Below, one piece after another: positions 8,935 through 19,938 of a stretch of DNA of 64,000 bases (its first letter is position 1; the number at the start of each line of letters is the position of its first letter). A model generated the notes under the pieces. That model was not told the DNA's origin, searched no databases, and was given only the letters and a program-made list of their open reading frames with translations. The stretch is from Prevotella sp. (lineage in GTDB: Bacteria; Bacteroidota; Bacteroidia; Bacteroidales; Dysgonomonadaceae): the NCBI GenBank assembly GCA_031285905.1, contig JAITVH010000161.1, positions 1-64,000 on the forward strand, written 5' to 3'. The translations under genes and the position numbers were made by a program.

Positions 8935-9762
8935 ATGCTGAAACCGGGCGCAATAGGAGTTTTTGATTCAGGCTACGGAGGATTGACAGTCCTTTCAGAG
9001 ATACAATCCCTGATACCTCAGTATGACTACTTTTATCTGGGAGACAATTCCCGGGCTCCCTATGGTACTCGTTCGTTCGATGTGGTTTATGAATTTACCC
9101 TACAGGCAGTAGAAAAGCTTTTCGATATGGGATGCAATCTTATTATCCTTGCTTGTAATACCGCATCGGCAAAAGCTTTGCGTACAATTCAACAGCTCGA
9201 TATCCCGCGCATCCATCCCGACAAAAGAGTGTTAGGTGTTATACGCCCTACGGCAGAAATTATAGGCTCTGTAACTAAATCCCGTCATGTGGGAATACTG
9301 GGTACTACCGGCACTATCCAGTCTGAGTCTTACCCTATCGAAATACACAAATTATCTCCGGACATCTCAGTAATAGGGGAAGCATGTCCCATGTGGGTAC
9401 ATCTGGTCGAAAACAGGGAATATGATGACGATGGGGCAGATTATTTCATAAAGAAAAACCTTAATAATATCTTATCTAAAGACCCTTTGATCGATACACT
9501 TGTATTAGGATGCACTCATTATCCGATATTACTGGATAAGATCAACAAATATCTTCCCAATAATGTGACAGCCCTGCCACAAGGCAGATATATTGCCGAA
9601 AGCCTGAAAGATTATCTGGCACGCCATCCTGAAATGGATGCAGTATGTACAAAGGGAGGTAAAACACGTTACTTTACGACAGAATCACCACAGAAATTTT
9701 CCGAAGCTGCTTCTATATTTCTATCTAAAGATATTGAAGTAGAAAGGATTACACTGGAATAA
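8935..9762 (+). CDS. murI: Glutamate racemase
   Basis: IGVFDSGYGGLTV..., LACNTASAKALR, LGCTHYPIL motifs. Confidence 0.97.
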   Translation: MLKPGAIGVFDSGYGGLTVLSEIQSLIPQYDYFYLGDNSRAPYGTRSFDVVYEFTLQAVEKLFDMGCNLIILACNTASAKALRTIQQLDIPRIHPDKRVLGVIRPTAEIIGSVTKSRHVGILGTTGTIQSESYPIEIHKLSPDISVIGEACPMWVHLVENREYDDDGADYFIKKNLNNILSKDPLIDTLVLGCTHYPILLDKINKYLPNNVTALPQGRYIAESLKDYLARHPEMDAVCTKGGKTRYFTTESPQKFSEAASIFLSKDIEVERITLE

Positions 9763-9832
9763 AAAACTAACGTGAGTTTGAAGAAGCAAATCTCTCATCC
9801 TCAAAACTCACGTCCGATCAGTTCACAATCTG

Positions 9833-10201
9833 TTAATTATCAGAATACAAGCCGATGTGATTACCTTCGGGGTCGGAGAATACCGCAAAATAACCTCTGT
9901 TGTCGGCTTCTATTTTTGTTTTAGGGATCACAGGCTTTCCACCGTTGGCTTCTACCTTAGCCATTGCAGAAGTTATGTCTGCGCAGTTCAGGCTGATTAA
10001 TACCCCGTTTTGTGATGGTTGAAAATCTTCAGCCCATGAGATAGCTCCCGGAGCCAGCCCGTCTTCATCGGGGAAGAAAGCCATCTTTTCGTTTTCACAA
10101 TCGAATGAAGGCATTGTAATACCGAATACATTTTCATAAAAGTTTACCGCTCTTTTGAAGTTACTGCAAGGGATCTCGAAAAATGCTACTAATCTTTTCA
10201 T
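9833..10201 (-). CDS. VOC-family (glyoxalase/bleomycin-resistance fold) protein
   Basis: 122 aa; FEIPCSNFKRAVNFYENVFG ... VFSDPEGNHIGLYS. Confidence 0.92.
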   Translation of the reverse strand: MKRLVAFFEIPCSNFKRAVNFYENVFGITMPSFDCENEKMAFFPDEDGLAPGAISWAEDFQPSQNGVLISLNCADITSAMAKVEANGGKPVIPKTKIEADNRGYFAVFSDPEGNHIGLYSDN

Positions 10202-10294
10202 AAAATCTACGTTTTGGTTTATAAATTGAATAAGACTTTACAAAAGTAGAGCAATAGGAGTTGCCGGTCTTGTAAAAAAAGGACATTCTCAGTG

Positions 10295-11089
10295 TTACGA
10301 AAAGTAGTCGGAATAAGGCAGGCATACAGCTAGATATTCGTTAGGCGTATAACCCGAAAAGGTTTTGAATTCTTTAATCATATGTGCCTGATCGTAAAAA
10401 CCACAGTCCAGAGCGAGTTCAGCCTGATCTTTCTCCAGATTGTTCTGCAACGTAAATATCGCACGCTGAAAACGGATGATACGAGTAAATTCTTTTGGGG
10501 TAGTTCCTACATATTCTGTGAAAATACGGCCAAATTGTTTATGGCTGAGACAAGCTATATTTGCAAGGCTTTTTATGTCAGGCTGATGACAGGAGTTGAC
10601 CGCATTCATTGTTTTGGCTATCCGGTTAAGGTTATACAAATCGCTGTCTTTCAGACGGGAGACAAGAAAATCTTCGATAAGCTTTACAGCCATATGATTA
10701 TCGGGTATGTTTTGTATTCTGTCAGCCAGTTGCAACAAAGACTTGTCGCCAAGGTCTTCTATCGATATATTACGGTTATGGAACTCACTCATCGGCATAT
10801 TGAAGAATGCTTTAGCCCCATGTGGCTGGAACAGAACTACAAGCATATCGGTCTTACCCTCCGACTGTATGTCGAAGAATCGTTGCAATTGCCCTCCTAT
10901 AAAGTAGCGGGATTGCCTGACCTTATGTGTATGGTCATACATATGATCACCCCGGTGAAATACCAACTGTACACATCCTATAGGCGTTATCCGTTCCGAC
11001 GCATACAAGTTATCAGTCCGCAAAGCCCAATAATGTTTTACGAAAGGGGATAAAAGAGAAGATGGTAATATATAATCGAACGATTCCAT
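10295..11089 (-). CDS. AraC-family transcriptional regulator
   Basis: C-terminal AraC HTH (LACLSHKQFGRIFTEYVGTTPKEFTRIIRFQRA...CGFYDQAHMIKEFKTFSGYTPNEY). Confidence 0.93.
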   Translation of the reverse strand: MESFDYILPSSLLSPFVKHYWALRTDNLYASERITPIGCVQLVFHRGDHMYDHTHKVRQSRYFIGGQLQRFFDIQSEGKTDMLVVLFQPHGAKAFFNMPMSEFHNRNISIEDLGDKSLLQLADRIQNIPDNHMAVKLIEDFLVSRLKDSDLYNLNRIAKTMNAVNSCHQPDIKSLANIACLSHKQFGRIFTEYVGTTPKEFTRIIRFQRAIFTLQNNLEKDQAELALDCGFYDQAHMIKEFKTFSGYTPNEYLAVCLPYSDYFS

Positions 11090-11362
11090 ATATGTAAAAG
11101 TAGAGATAATCCAAATAGGAACAAAAATAAATAACCTCTCTTATATTCTCTTGTAAAAAACAGACATTCTTAATTAGCCACTAAAGCATTCAAAAAGACC
11201 GGATTCTAAAAGAAGTTGAAAATAATTTAACTATATTAGCAACTGTAATTTCGAATGCCAGGCTCAGAGATAAATGCCGGATAACTAAAACGCCTCTGAA
11301 ACTTAAAAATATGCTACAACATATTATCATGGTCGACTTATATCTAATAATAAAATATCAAT

Positions 11363-12463
11363 ATGAAAAAGAACTTTTTATTCCTGCTTGTGCTGTTTGC
11401 CAGTATAACAATATCGGCACAAGACAAAAAAAACGGAGTTTTTGATGGCGGCTATATCAAAAACATCATGGAAAAAACCGCAAAATGGCAACTCAAAAAT
11501 CCACGCCATAAACCTACGGACTGGACAAACGGCGCTTTCTACGCCGGGGTATTCGCTGCATGGGAAACCACAGGTTCGAAAGATATATACAAAGCCCTGA
11601 TGGCTCTGGGAAATGACTCTACTAACTGGATTCCCGGAAAGCGGTGGTATCATGGCGACGATATAGCAATATGCCAGACATTTATCGACTTGTATCGCAT
11701 AGAGAAGAAACAGCACATGCTCCGGGCAACTATCGATACTGTTAATAAGCTGATAGCAAAACCATATCCTGTAAAAGGAATTGAAACTATAAAATGGTGG
11801 TGGTGCGATGCGTTGTTTATGGCTCCTCCTGTGCTTGTAAAACTTGGTTTGGAAACAAAGAACTCCAACTACCTGAAATACAGTGATAACTATTTTAAAG
11901 AATGTTACGACCTGCTATACAACAAAGAAGAAAGATTATTTGCCCGCGATTTGAATTATGTTATCAAAAACGACGGTAAAGACCGCTATGAAGCCAATGG
12001 AAAGAAAATATTCTGGTCGAGAGGTAACGGGTGGGTACTTGGGGGATTGGTACGTATAATGAAAGAATTGCCGGCCGATTATTCTAATCGCACATTCTAC
12101 GAAGAGTTATTCAAAGATATGTGTGCGAGGATAATGTCGCTACAGCAGGAAGACGGTCTATGGAGAGCCAGCCTTCTCGATCCCGACTCCTATCCGGGAG
12201 GAGAAGTCAGTGGTTCAGGTTTCTTCTGTTATGCGCTTGCCTGGGGTGTGAACAATGGGTTTCTGGATTCAAACACTTACCGTCCTGTGATAGAAAAAGC
12301 ATGGATTGCCCTGAACGGTTGTGTAAATAAAGATGGACGTGTAGGATGGGTACAACCGATAGGCGCCGATCCCCGTAAAAATTTCAAGGAAGATAGCTGG
12401 GAAGTATACGGAACCGGAGCATTTTTATTGGCAGGAAGCGAGGTTATAAAGATGTATGATTAA
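11363..12463 (+). CDS. Glycoside hydrolase family 88/105-type unsaturated rhamnogalacturonyl hydrolase
   Basis: Signal peptide; WTNGAFYAGVFAAWETTG, WWWCDALFMAPPVLVKLG, WSRGNGWVLGGL, EVYGTGAFLLAGSE. Confidence 0.92.
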   Translation: MKKNFLFLLVLFASITISAQDKKNGVFDGGYIKNIMEKTAKWQLKNPRHKPTDWTNGAFYAGVFAAWETTGSKDIYKALMALGNDSTNWIPGKRWYHGDDIAICQTFIDLYRIEKKQHMLRATIDTVNKLIAKPYPVKGIETIKWWWCDALFMAPPVLVKLGLETKNSNYLKYSDNYFKECYDLLYNKEERLFARDLNYVIKNDGKDRYEANGKKIFWSRGNGWVLGGLVRIMKELPADYSNRTFYEELFKDMCARIMSLQQEDGLWRASLLDPDSYPGGEVSGSGFFCYALAWGVNNGFLDSNTYRPVIEKAWIALNGCVNKDGRVGWVQPIGADPRKNFKEDSWEVYGTGAFLLAGSEVIKMYD

Positions 12464-12479
12464 ACATTTCTATATATAA

Positions 12480-12516
12480 AAACAGCTATTACTGTCAGGT
12501 AATAGCTGTTTTTCTA
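12480..12516. terminator. Bidirectional terminator between convergent genes
   Basis: AAAAACAGCTATTACTGTCAGGTAATAGCTGTTTTT. Confidence 0.85.
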
Positions 12517-12543
12517 GTCTTTTATTTTAGTTTCTCTTCAATA

Positions 12544-15087
12544 TTATCCACACTTGGAAGCTCCGCAGTTAGTACACTTCATACATCCTTCCTGATATAC
12601 TAATGCTTCCAGCCCACATACCGGACATTTTTGCCCTTTGGCCTCTGTATCGCTTGGCAGGTATTTCTTCAACGCACGCTCAACACCGTTTTTCCATGTG
12701 TTGATAGTTTCGCTGTTAAGTTCTAAGCCCTGCACCAGCTTCACTGCCTGATCGATAGGCATTCCATAGCGGAGTACGCCTGATATCAGTTTTGCATAGT
12801 TCCAAAATTCTGGATTGAATTTACCATTTAAGCCCTCGATAGTGGTCTTATAGCCTCTCTTGTTCTTGAATTGGAAGTCATACGAACGGTTACCCTCGTC
12901 ATTGAGTGTTTTTATGATCACCCCATGATTGATATTCTTAGGCAGCATCAATCCTTCATCATCATCGGACAACCCGGTGAAGACTTCGTAAGGGCGGCCA
13001 TTGTGCAATCCTATAAATGCAATCCATTTCTCTTTGTTATTCTGGAATTTGATTACATCTGCCTGTAATTCCCTTGGGCGTTCCTGTAAGATTTCCGGAC
13101 GTTCATAGCAGTCATCACACTCCCCGTCTTTCTTATCATCATCATTAGCAATAAGGACTCCTGAACGGGAACCGTCCCTGTAAACAGTACAACCTTTACA
13201 TCCACTTTTCCAAGCCTCGATATACAGATCATTAACCAATTCCTCCGAAACATCTGCAGGCAGGTTGATAGTTACGCTGATAGAATGGTCAACCCATTTC
13301 TGAACACGTCCCTGCATTCTTACTTTCTGCAACCAGTCTACATCATTGGAAGTCGCTTTATAGTAAGGCGATTCGGCAACCATAGCATCAACCTCATCAT
13401 TGGTATATTTCTTCGCTGTAGGATAGCCTTTGCTTTCCATCCAGGTCACAAACTTATGGTGGAATACTACATATTCTTCCCATGAATCTCCGTTTTCGTC
13501 TACAAAGTCTACACGCACATCCTTATCGTTAGGATTCACCTTACGGCGACGTTTATATACAGGCAGGAATACAGGCTCGATACCCGAAGTAGACTGTGTC
13601 ATCAGGCTGGTAGTACCCGTAGGGGCTACAGTAAGACAAGCAATATTTCTACGCCCGTATTTTTTCATATCCTCATACAACGCCGGATCTTCTTTTGCCA
13701 GACGATTGATGAACGGATTATTCTTCTCACGTTCTGCATCGAATATTTCAAATGCACCGCGTTCCTTAGCCATTTCCACAGATGAACGATAAGCGGCGAG
13801 CGCCAATGTGCGGTGTACATCTTCTGCAAATTCAGTTGCTTTCTCACTTCCATAGCGAAGCCCCATTGCAGCAATCATATCGCCTTCAGCAGTGATACCA
13901 ACCCCTGTACGGCGGCCTTGCAACGTTTTCGTACGGATCTTTTCCCAAAGATGTCTTTCAGGCCATCTTACTTCATCTGTTTCAGGGTCTTCATCTATTT
14001 TAGTCAGTATCTTATCGATCTTCTCGGTTTCCAGATCGATAATATCATCCATTATACGTTGTGCCAGTCCTACATGTTTTTTGAACAGTTCAAAGTCGAA
14101 ATAGGCATTTTCCATGAAAGGATTTACAACATACGAATACAAGTTGATTGCCAATAAGCGACAGCTATCATAAGGACATAGCGGAATTTCTCCACATGGA
14201 TTTGTGGAAACAGTCCGGAAGCCTAAGTCTGCATAACAATCCGGCACAGATTCTTTAATTATAGTGTCCCAGAACAATACTCCAGGTTCAGCCGATCTCC
14301 ATGCATTATGAACAATCTTTTTCCATAGCTCGCCTGCATCGATGTCTTTCACAGTGGTTGGGGCGGACGAATCAACAGGATACTGTTGTCTGTATTCGGT
14401 TCCATCTACAACAGCCTGCATAAAGCCGTCGTCTAACTTTACCGATACATTGGCACCTGTTACTTTACCCTCAGTCATTTTAGCATCGATAAACGATTCA
14501 GAATCCGGATGCTTTATGGATACACTAAGCATTAATGCTCCACGACGGCCATCTTGTGCGACTTCCCTTGTAGAATTGGAATACCTTTCCATGAAAGGCA
14601 CCAGTCCGGTAGAGGTCAACGCTGAGTTTTTTACAGGAGACCCTTTTGGACGGATGTGAGACAAGTCATGCCCTACCCCTCCGCGACGCTTCATCAATTG
14701 TACCTGTTCTTCGTCAACACGGATAATAGCGCCGTAAGAATCGGACGGGCCATCAAGCCCGATAACAAAGCAATTTGACAAGGATGCTATCTGAAATTCA
14801 TTTCCTATTCCCGTCATTGGACTTCCTTGGGGAACTATATACCTGAAATGATCGAAAAGATCATATAGTTCTTTGCCGGATAATCCATTTTTGTATTTTG
14901 CTTCAATGCGGCCAATTTCATTGGCCAACCGCCAGTGCATATCTTCGGGGGAACGCTCATAGATGTTCCCTCCTGCATCTTTCAATGCATACTTGTTAAC
15001 CCACACTTTAGCTGCAAGCTCATCACCACTGAAATAATCCAGAGCAGCGTTGTAAGCCTCATCGAAAGTGTATACCTTCTGTGCCAT
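12544..15087 (-). CDS. nrdJ: Adenosylcobalamin-dependent (class II) ribonucleoside-diphosphate reductase
   Basis: 847 aa; FVIGLDGPSDSYGAI, STNPCGEIPLCPYDSCRL, VAPTGTTSLM; C-terminal CPVCG/CTNCG cysteines. Confidence 0.94.
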   Translation of the reverse strand: MAQKVYTFDEAYNAALDYFSGDELAAKVWVNKYALKDAGGNIYERSPEDMHWRLANEIGRIEAKYKNGLSGKELYDLFDHFRYIVPQGSPMTGIGNEFQIASLSNCFVIGLDGPSDSYGAIIRVDEEQVQLMKRRGGVGHDLSHIRPKGSPVKNSALTSTGLVPFMERYSNSTREVAQDGRRGALMLSVSIKHPDSESFIDAKMTEGKVTGANVSVKLDDGFMQAVVDGTEYRQQYPVDSSAPTTVKDIDAGELWKKIVHNAWRSAEPGVLFWDTIIKESVPDCYADLGFRTVSTNPCGEIPLCPYDSCRLLAINLYSYVVNPFMENAYFDFELFKKHVGLAQRIMDDIIDLETEKIDKILTKIDEDPETDEVRWPERHLWEKIRTKTLQGRRTGVGITAEGDMIAAMGLRYGSEKATEFAEDVHRTLALAAYRSSVEMAKERGAFEIFDAEREKNNPFINRLAKEDPALYEDMKKYGRRNIACLTVAPTGTTSLMTQSTSGIEPVFLPVYKRRRKVNPNDKDVRVDFVDENGDSWEEYVVFHHKFVTWMESKGYPTAKKYTNDEVDAMVAESPYYKATSNDVDWLQKVRMQGRVQKWVDHSISVTINLPADVSEELVNDLYIEAWKSGCKGCTVYRDGSRSGVLIANDDDKKDGECDDCYERPEILQERPRELQADVIKFQNNKEKWIAFIGLHNGRPYEVFTGLSDDDEGLMLPKNINHGVIIKTLNDEGNRSYDFQFKNKRGYKTTIEGLNGKFNPEFWNYAKLISGVLRYGMPIDQAVKLVQGLELNSETINTWKNGVERALKKYLPSDTEAKGQKCPVCGLEALVYQEGCMKCTNCGASKCG

Positions 15088-15212
15088 TTTATTTTAGATA
15101 TTTTTTAGATAATTAAAACCTGGTAAAGATTGCGTATTCGTTTTCCTTATGCAATATTAGTCAATAAGTAAAGATTACACAAATTTTGCAAGATTATTTT
15201 TCAAAAAAAAGG

Positions 15213-15298
15213 AAAAGTTTTCCATTTTATTTTTTAATTAATTCATAAACAATAAATTATATTTTTAACTTTAAGAAAAAGTTTTCCATTTTATTTTT
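15213..15298. repeat. 22-bp direct repeat AAAAGTTTTCCATTTTATTTTT (15213-15234, 15277-15298) upstream of nrdJ
   Basis: Two identical 22-nt copies 64 bp apart, each containing a palindromic GGAAAAGTTTTCC-like core. Confidence 0.75.
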
Positions 15299-15351
15299 CC
15301 TATTGATAAAAAATAAAACAACAAACGTTCAACTATGTTCACAAAAGAGCA

Positions 15352-15396
15352 CAAAAAAAATCGGAAGGAATAACATTTTATCCTTCCGATTTTAAT
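15352..15396 (-). terminator. Intrinsic terminator downstream of zinc-ribbon gene
   Basis: AAAATCGGAAGGAATAACATTTTATCCTTCCGATTTT hairpin. Confidence 0.85.
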
Positions 15397-15416
15397 ATAT
15401 CTTTACAAAATATTCT

Positions 15417-16175
15417 TTATTGCTCTTCCAGCCCCACCAGCTCAGGATCTATCATTATACGTCCACAATATTCACAAACGATAATTTTCTTTCCTATTTT
15501 GATATCCATTTGCTTCTGAGGCGGTATTTTATTGAAACAACCCCCACAGGCGCCACGTTCAATCATTACTACAGCCAATCCGTTGCGTGCACTTTTACGT
15601 ATCCTTTTGAAAGCTTGTAATAAACGGGGATCAACATTTGTTTCAATTTCTTTCACTTCTTCTCTCAGTTGTTCTTCCTGCTGTTTGGTTTCAGAAACAA
15701 TGCTATCCAATTCCTCTTTTTTCTGAGCCAGATCCGCTCCCCGCTCCTGAAGGAAAGATTTGCTTTTTTCGATTTGCTCAGTCAGATTCTTTACTTCCAG
15801 GGTAAATTCTTTTACTTTCTTTTCAGACAATTCTATTTCAAGGGTCTCAAATTCAATCTCTTTACTTAAATGATCGAATTCTCTGTTATTACGAACATTA
15901 TCCAGTTGTTCTTTATATTTCTCGATTTTAAGACCGCTTTCCTTGGCTTTTTGCTTTTGATGAGATATGGTTGTCTCCTCCTCTTTTAGTTCTGTCTCGT
16001 ATTTTTTGATACGTGTTTCCAGCCCTATAATTTCATCTTCAAGGTCTGCAACCTCCAGGGGCAATTCTCCCCGTAGTATTTTTATGTCATCGATCTCCGA
16101 GAGCTTCTGTTGTAAAGAGTAGAGGGTCTTTAGCCTCTCCTCTACTGAGATTTCTTTTTCCTGTTTCTTTGCCAT
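15417..16175 (-). CDS. C4-type zinc-ribbon/coiled-coil protein (DUF164-like)
   Basis: Long coiled coil and CGGCFNKIPPQ...IIVCEYCGRIM. Confidence 0.93.
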   Translation of the reverse strand: MAKKQEKEISVEERLKTLYSLQQKLSEIDDIKILRGELPLEVADLEDEIIGLETRIKKYETELKEEETTISHQKQKAKESGLKIEKYKEQLDNVRNNREFDHLSKEIEFETLEIELSEKKVKEFTLEVKNLTEQIEKSKSFLQERGADLAQKKEELDSIVSETKQQEEQLREEVKEIETNVDPRLLQAFKRIRKSARNGLAVVMIERGACGGCFNKIPPQKQMDIKIGKKIIVCEYCGRIMIDPELVGLEEQ

Positions 16176-16305
16176 AATTAGATAGATTATTGTTTATACT
16201 TCATTCATATTATCATTTCACCTATATAAAAAAATGCAGTAATCAATAGTATATACTATTTCTTACTACATCATTCGTAAAAAACGGGAGTGTATCACCG
16301 TCTGC

Positions 16306-17400
16306 TTACAAATAGTTTACAGGATTCACATCAAATCCTGACATATAGACTGCAAAATTAGCATATTTTTTTGAAATAATATCGTAAAAAATATTTTTTG
16401 TGAAAATCTCAGATTCATAATGCCCTATCACAGCCAGAAGGAGCTTATCTTCCACATCATAAAAATCATTGTATTTTGCCTCTCCCGTAATGAAAACATC
16501 CGCACTATACGAGATCGCTTTTGGTATTAAAAAAGCACCGGCACCACTGCAAAGAGCTATATCGCGTACAGGCTTACCCCTAAGTGGCGAATGCAGTATC
16601 ATCCGCAAATTAAACGTATCTTTTAATACGTACAAAAAGTCTTCCTCATCCATTTCCTCCGGTAAAGTACCGACAATACCGCTACCTGCCTGAGACCATA
16701 CATTTTCGAGAGAATAGAAGTCATATGCAGGTTCTTCATAAGGATGTACAGCTATCAGGGCACGCATTATATCATTTTGCTTATATGCGGGCAGAATTAC
16801 TTCGATACGGGTTTCGGGTTCGGTATGCAATTCTCCCCTCTCCCCCACAAAAGGGTTTGTATTTTGTCCTGCACGAAAAGTCCCTTCACCTATTATATTA
16901 TAGCTACAGGAGTCATAGTTACCAATATTACCTGCTCCGGCATTGAATAAAGCATTGCGTACAACTTCAATGTGGGAATGAGGTACAAATGTTACCAGTT
17001 TCTGCAACTTGTTTTTCTGAGGATCCAGTATTCTTATGTGTTGCAGTTTAAGCATTTCTGCCAGATAATAATTGATCCCACCGGATGCATTATCCAGATT
17101 TGTATGTGCGGCATATACCACAATGTCGTGTTTACATGCTTTTATCATACAACGTTCTATATAGTTTTTCCCCGTTAGTGATTTGAAGCTGCGAAAGGCT
17201 AACGGATGATGCGATATGACAAGATTACAACCCAAAGCAACAGCTTCATCTATTACCGCTTCGGTAACATCTATACACACTATTGCCCCTTTAGCTTCCT
17301 GATGCACATCTCCTACCTGAACACCACTGTTGTCAAATCCTTCCTGTAAAGGAATGGGAGCGATTTGCTCTATTGCATGTATTATATCCTTTATCTTCAT
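16306..17400 (-). CDS. Nif3-like dinuclear metal-center protein
   Basis: DNSGVQVGD, ISHHPLAFRS, YAAHTNLDNASGGINYYLAE motifs. Confidence 0.95.
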   Translation of the reverse strand: MKIKDIIHAIEQIAPIPLQEGFDNSGVQVGDVHQEAKGAIVCIDVTEAVIDEAVALGCNLVISHHPLAFRSFKSLTGKNYIERCMIKACKHDIVVYAAHTNLDNASGGINYYLAEMLKLQHIRILDPQKNKLQKLVTFVPHSHIEVVRNALFNAGAGNIGNYDSCSYNIIGEGTFRAGQNTNPFVGERGELHTEPETRIEVILPAYKQNDIMRALIAVHPYEEPAYDFYSLENVWSQAGSGIVGTLPEEMDEEDFLYVLKDTFNLRMILHSPLRGKPVRDIALCSGAGAFLIPKAISYSADVFITGEAKYNDFYDVEDKLLLAVIGHYESEIFTKNIFYDIISKKYANFAVYMSGFDVNPVNYL

Positions 17401-17514
17401 AGCCTTATCATATTATATACCAAAGATAAGGGATTAGTTGATATATAAGAAATGTATGCTGACCGATTTTGCATTCAGCATTAAAAAAACAAGAAGCCTT
17501 AGAACATCTTCATC

Positions 17515-19938
17515 CTAATGGTTAGTTCCTTCAAACAAGTCTCTGTTATCGCGTGAGCTTTCTGATTTCTTTTTGAAATTATTGAATGTATAACTCAGCG
17601 ACAGCGTGATGACAGGATAATAAGGCCGGATGCGAGTGATGGACTCCAGATTAGCTGTACTTATATCGCTTTTATATCTGGCTGTATTCAAAATATCCCG
17701 GAACGACAAGGTCGATTGCAATTTACGATTAAACAACTGTTGCCGGATGGCCAGGTTGACAAACCAGAAAGCATCTGACCGCCCCTGTGTAGTAACTGAC
17801 GGCCCAACAAAATTCCCATCCAGTTGGATGCGGGTATTTTTATGTACATCAAATAGATTATTTAAGGTAATATCATAATTTGTACTGGTTTCATTCTTAC
17901 CATCCAGCTTAAACTCATTCTCTACCTTATAATAATAGACGTTTCCATTGAGGTTCATATTCCACCAGCGGTTGACTTTAATTTGTCCGTTGAGTTCTAC
18001 TCCCATCGCCCGGTCGTGTCCTACATTTGCCATCGAATCCAGCGTTACCCCCGCCTCGAACGGAATCCTGAGACGTTCAATCTTATCTTTCCTATACCGA
18101 TAAAACAGACTCGAGGAAAGGACATTTTCCCCTAGATTCCTCTTATAATTCAATTCAAAAGAGTTGATGTATTCAGGGCGGATATCAGGATTTCCTTTCT
18201 CTGCCGAATAGTAATCCCGATAGGTTATATAGGGTTCCATGTAAAATAACTGAGGACGCGTGGTTCGGTATGAATACGCAAATGTAAGTTTTTGATCGTT
18301 GGGCAGATTGTATCCCAGATGTACAGAAGGGAAGACTTCGAAACGATTGACCGTCCGATCAGCTCCTTCTATAGAACTACGCAATACCTGATGAGTATGT
18401 TCTCCCCTCAGGCCCAGCTGAAGATCAAAAGATTTATAGCTGTCGGCTCCTATTGCATAAATGGAATGAATACCCCTTTGGAAATAGAAGGTATTGTAAA
18501 TATCATCTCTCCAGTAAAACTCCTTTTTCTCGGGATTCCAAAACTGCATGCTATAGTCTCCATCCTCCAGGTAGGAATGATATTGATATCCGGCTTCCAC
18601 TTTACCAGTTTTACTGTAAGGCAATATATAATCCAGATTACCCTGTACTGCCCAGCGATGCTCGTCTTCCCAAGCCCTGTGCCCTTGTGCCCGTTCATTG
18701 TTCATATCAAACAAATCGCTTTGGAAGTACTCAAGTGCATCTCCTTCATATCGGAGCAGGAATCTCCCTGTAAGCTCGTGTCCTTCACTGTTAAATTTAT
18801 GACCAAATCCGGTGTTTCCCTGAATATAATACTGATGCAAGTCATAAAAATCGCGGCTGGCATAATGCCCTGATGTTAGCGGAGTATTGTTTTTTGACTG
18901 CTCTTCGGTATAATCCAGGTCACCTTTGCGGATTCTTTTTCCATAACCCGCTTCCGCTTCAATATTTATAGTTGTATTGGGTAAACCTGAATAAATATAT
19001 CCATTCCTGCCAAAATAGTTATAATTCTTGCTTTGGCGCGGCCCGTCCGATTGTGATATAGTAGTTAAGTCCCCGACGATGGTAGTCTTCTCTTGTTCAA
19101 AATCACTCTTTCTAATCACTTTCGACCAGCCTCCTGCCAAATACCATTGAAGGTCTTTGTTTTGCTTAGTGAACATAAAGTCCCCGCCATTTGAGAAAAC
19201 CGTACTCCCCGTAAGATTAACCATCCCGCTAAATCCCTGTTGGCTGTCTTTCTTGGTAATGATATTGATAATCCCCACATCACCCTCGGTATCATGGCGC
19301 GCAGAAGGAGTTGTTATTATCTCAATATTATCTATTTGCCCCGACGGCACTTGTTGTAACGCCAGTGTTCCCGTATATAAGCTTGGCTTTCCATCTATAT
19401 ACACCTTAAAACCGCTACTCCCCCGGAAAGTGACTTCACCTTCAGCATCTACACGTATCGATGGCGTATTCTCAAGGATATCGACAGCTGTTCCCCCACT
19501 ACTCATCAGATTGGAAGAAGCCTCGATCACCCTTTTGTCAAGTTTGTAAATAATTTGTCTTTTAGAAGCCTCGATTACTACTTCGGACAAACCAACCTCC
19601 AATGGCTTCAGTTCTATTATACCCAGATCCAAAATACCGGAGGAAGATGTCAGATTGATAGTAGAATTACTGCTATATATGTCATACCCTACCAACCGGA
19701 CAATTAATATATACTCTCCTTCGCCAATGTTGGTAAAGGCAAATTTCCCATCTGTTTCGGAATAGGTATGAGCCGATGCAGTGGTTTCACCTTTCTTAGT
19801 TAATATCACATCCGCAAATTCGATTGAATTTTGTGTGTCTTTTTCTATTATTCTCCCTTTTATGATGGGATCGATGGATGCCGGTAAACAAATTTGGGCA
19901 AATACCAGCAAGATGGCTGAAATAAGTGTTTTTCTCAT
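17515..19938 (-). CDS. TonB-dependent outer-membrane receptor with N-terminal carboxypeptidase-like domain
   Basis: 807 aa; plug-like GGTAVDILENTPSIRVDAEGEVTFRGSSGFKVYIDGKPS, beta-barrel C-terminus. Confidence 0.92.
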   Translation of the reverse strand: MRKTLISAILLVFAQICLPASIDPIIKGRIIEKDTQNSIEFADVILTKKGETTASAHTYSETDGKFAFTNIGEGEYILIVRLVGYDIYSSNSTINLTSSSGILDLGIIELKPLEVGLSEVVIEASKRQIIYKLDKRVIEASSNLMSSGGTAVDILENTPSIRVDAEGEVTFRGSSGFKVYIDGKPSLYTGTLALQQVPSGQIDNIEIITTPSARHDTEGDVGIINIITKKDSQQGFSGMVNLTGSTVFSNGGDFMFTKQNKDLQWYLAGGWSKVIRKSDFEQEKTTIVGDLTTISQSDGPRQSKNYNYFGRNGYIYSGLPNTTINIEAEAGYGKRIRKGDLDYTEEQSKNNTPLTSGHYASRDFYDLHQYYIQGNTGFGHKFNSEGHELTGRFLLRYEGDALEYFQSDLFDMNNERAQGHRAWEDEHRWAVQGNLDYILPYSKTGKVEAGYQYHSYLEDGDYSMQFWNPEKKEFYWRDDIYNTFYFQRGIHSIYAIGADSYKSFDLQLGLRGEHTHQVLRSSIEGADRTVNRFEVFPSVHLGYNLPNDQKLTFAYSYRTTRPQLFYMEPYITYRDYYSAEKGNPDIRPEYINSFELNYKRNLGENVLSSSLFYRYRKDKIERLRIPFEAGVTLDSMANVGHDRAMGVELNGQIKVNRWWNMNLNGNVYYYKVENEFKLDGKNETSTNYDITLNNLFDVHKNTRIQLDGNFVGPSVTTQGRSDAFWFVNLAIRQQLFNRKLQSTLSFRDILNTARYKSDISTANLESITRIRPYYPVITLSLSYTFNNFKKKSESSRDNRDLFEGTNH

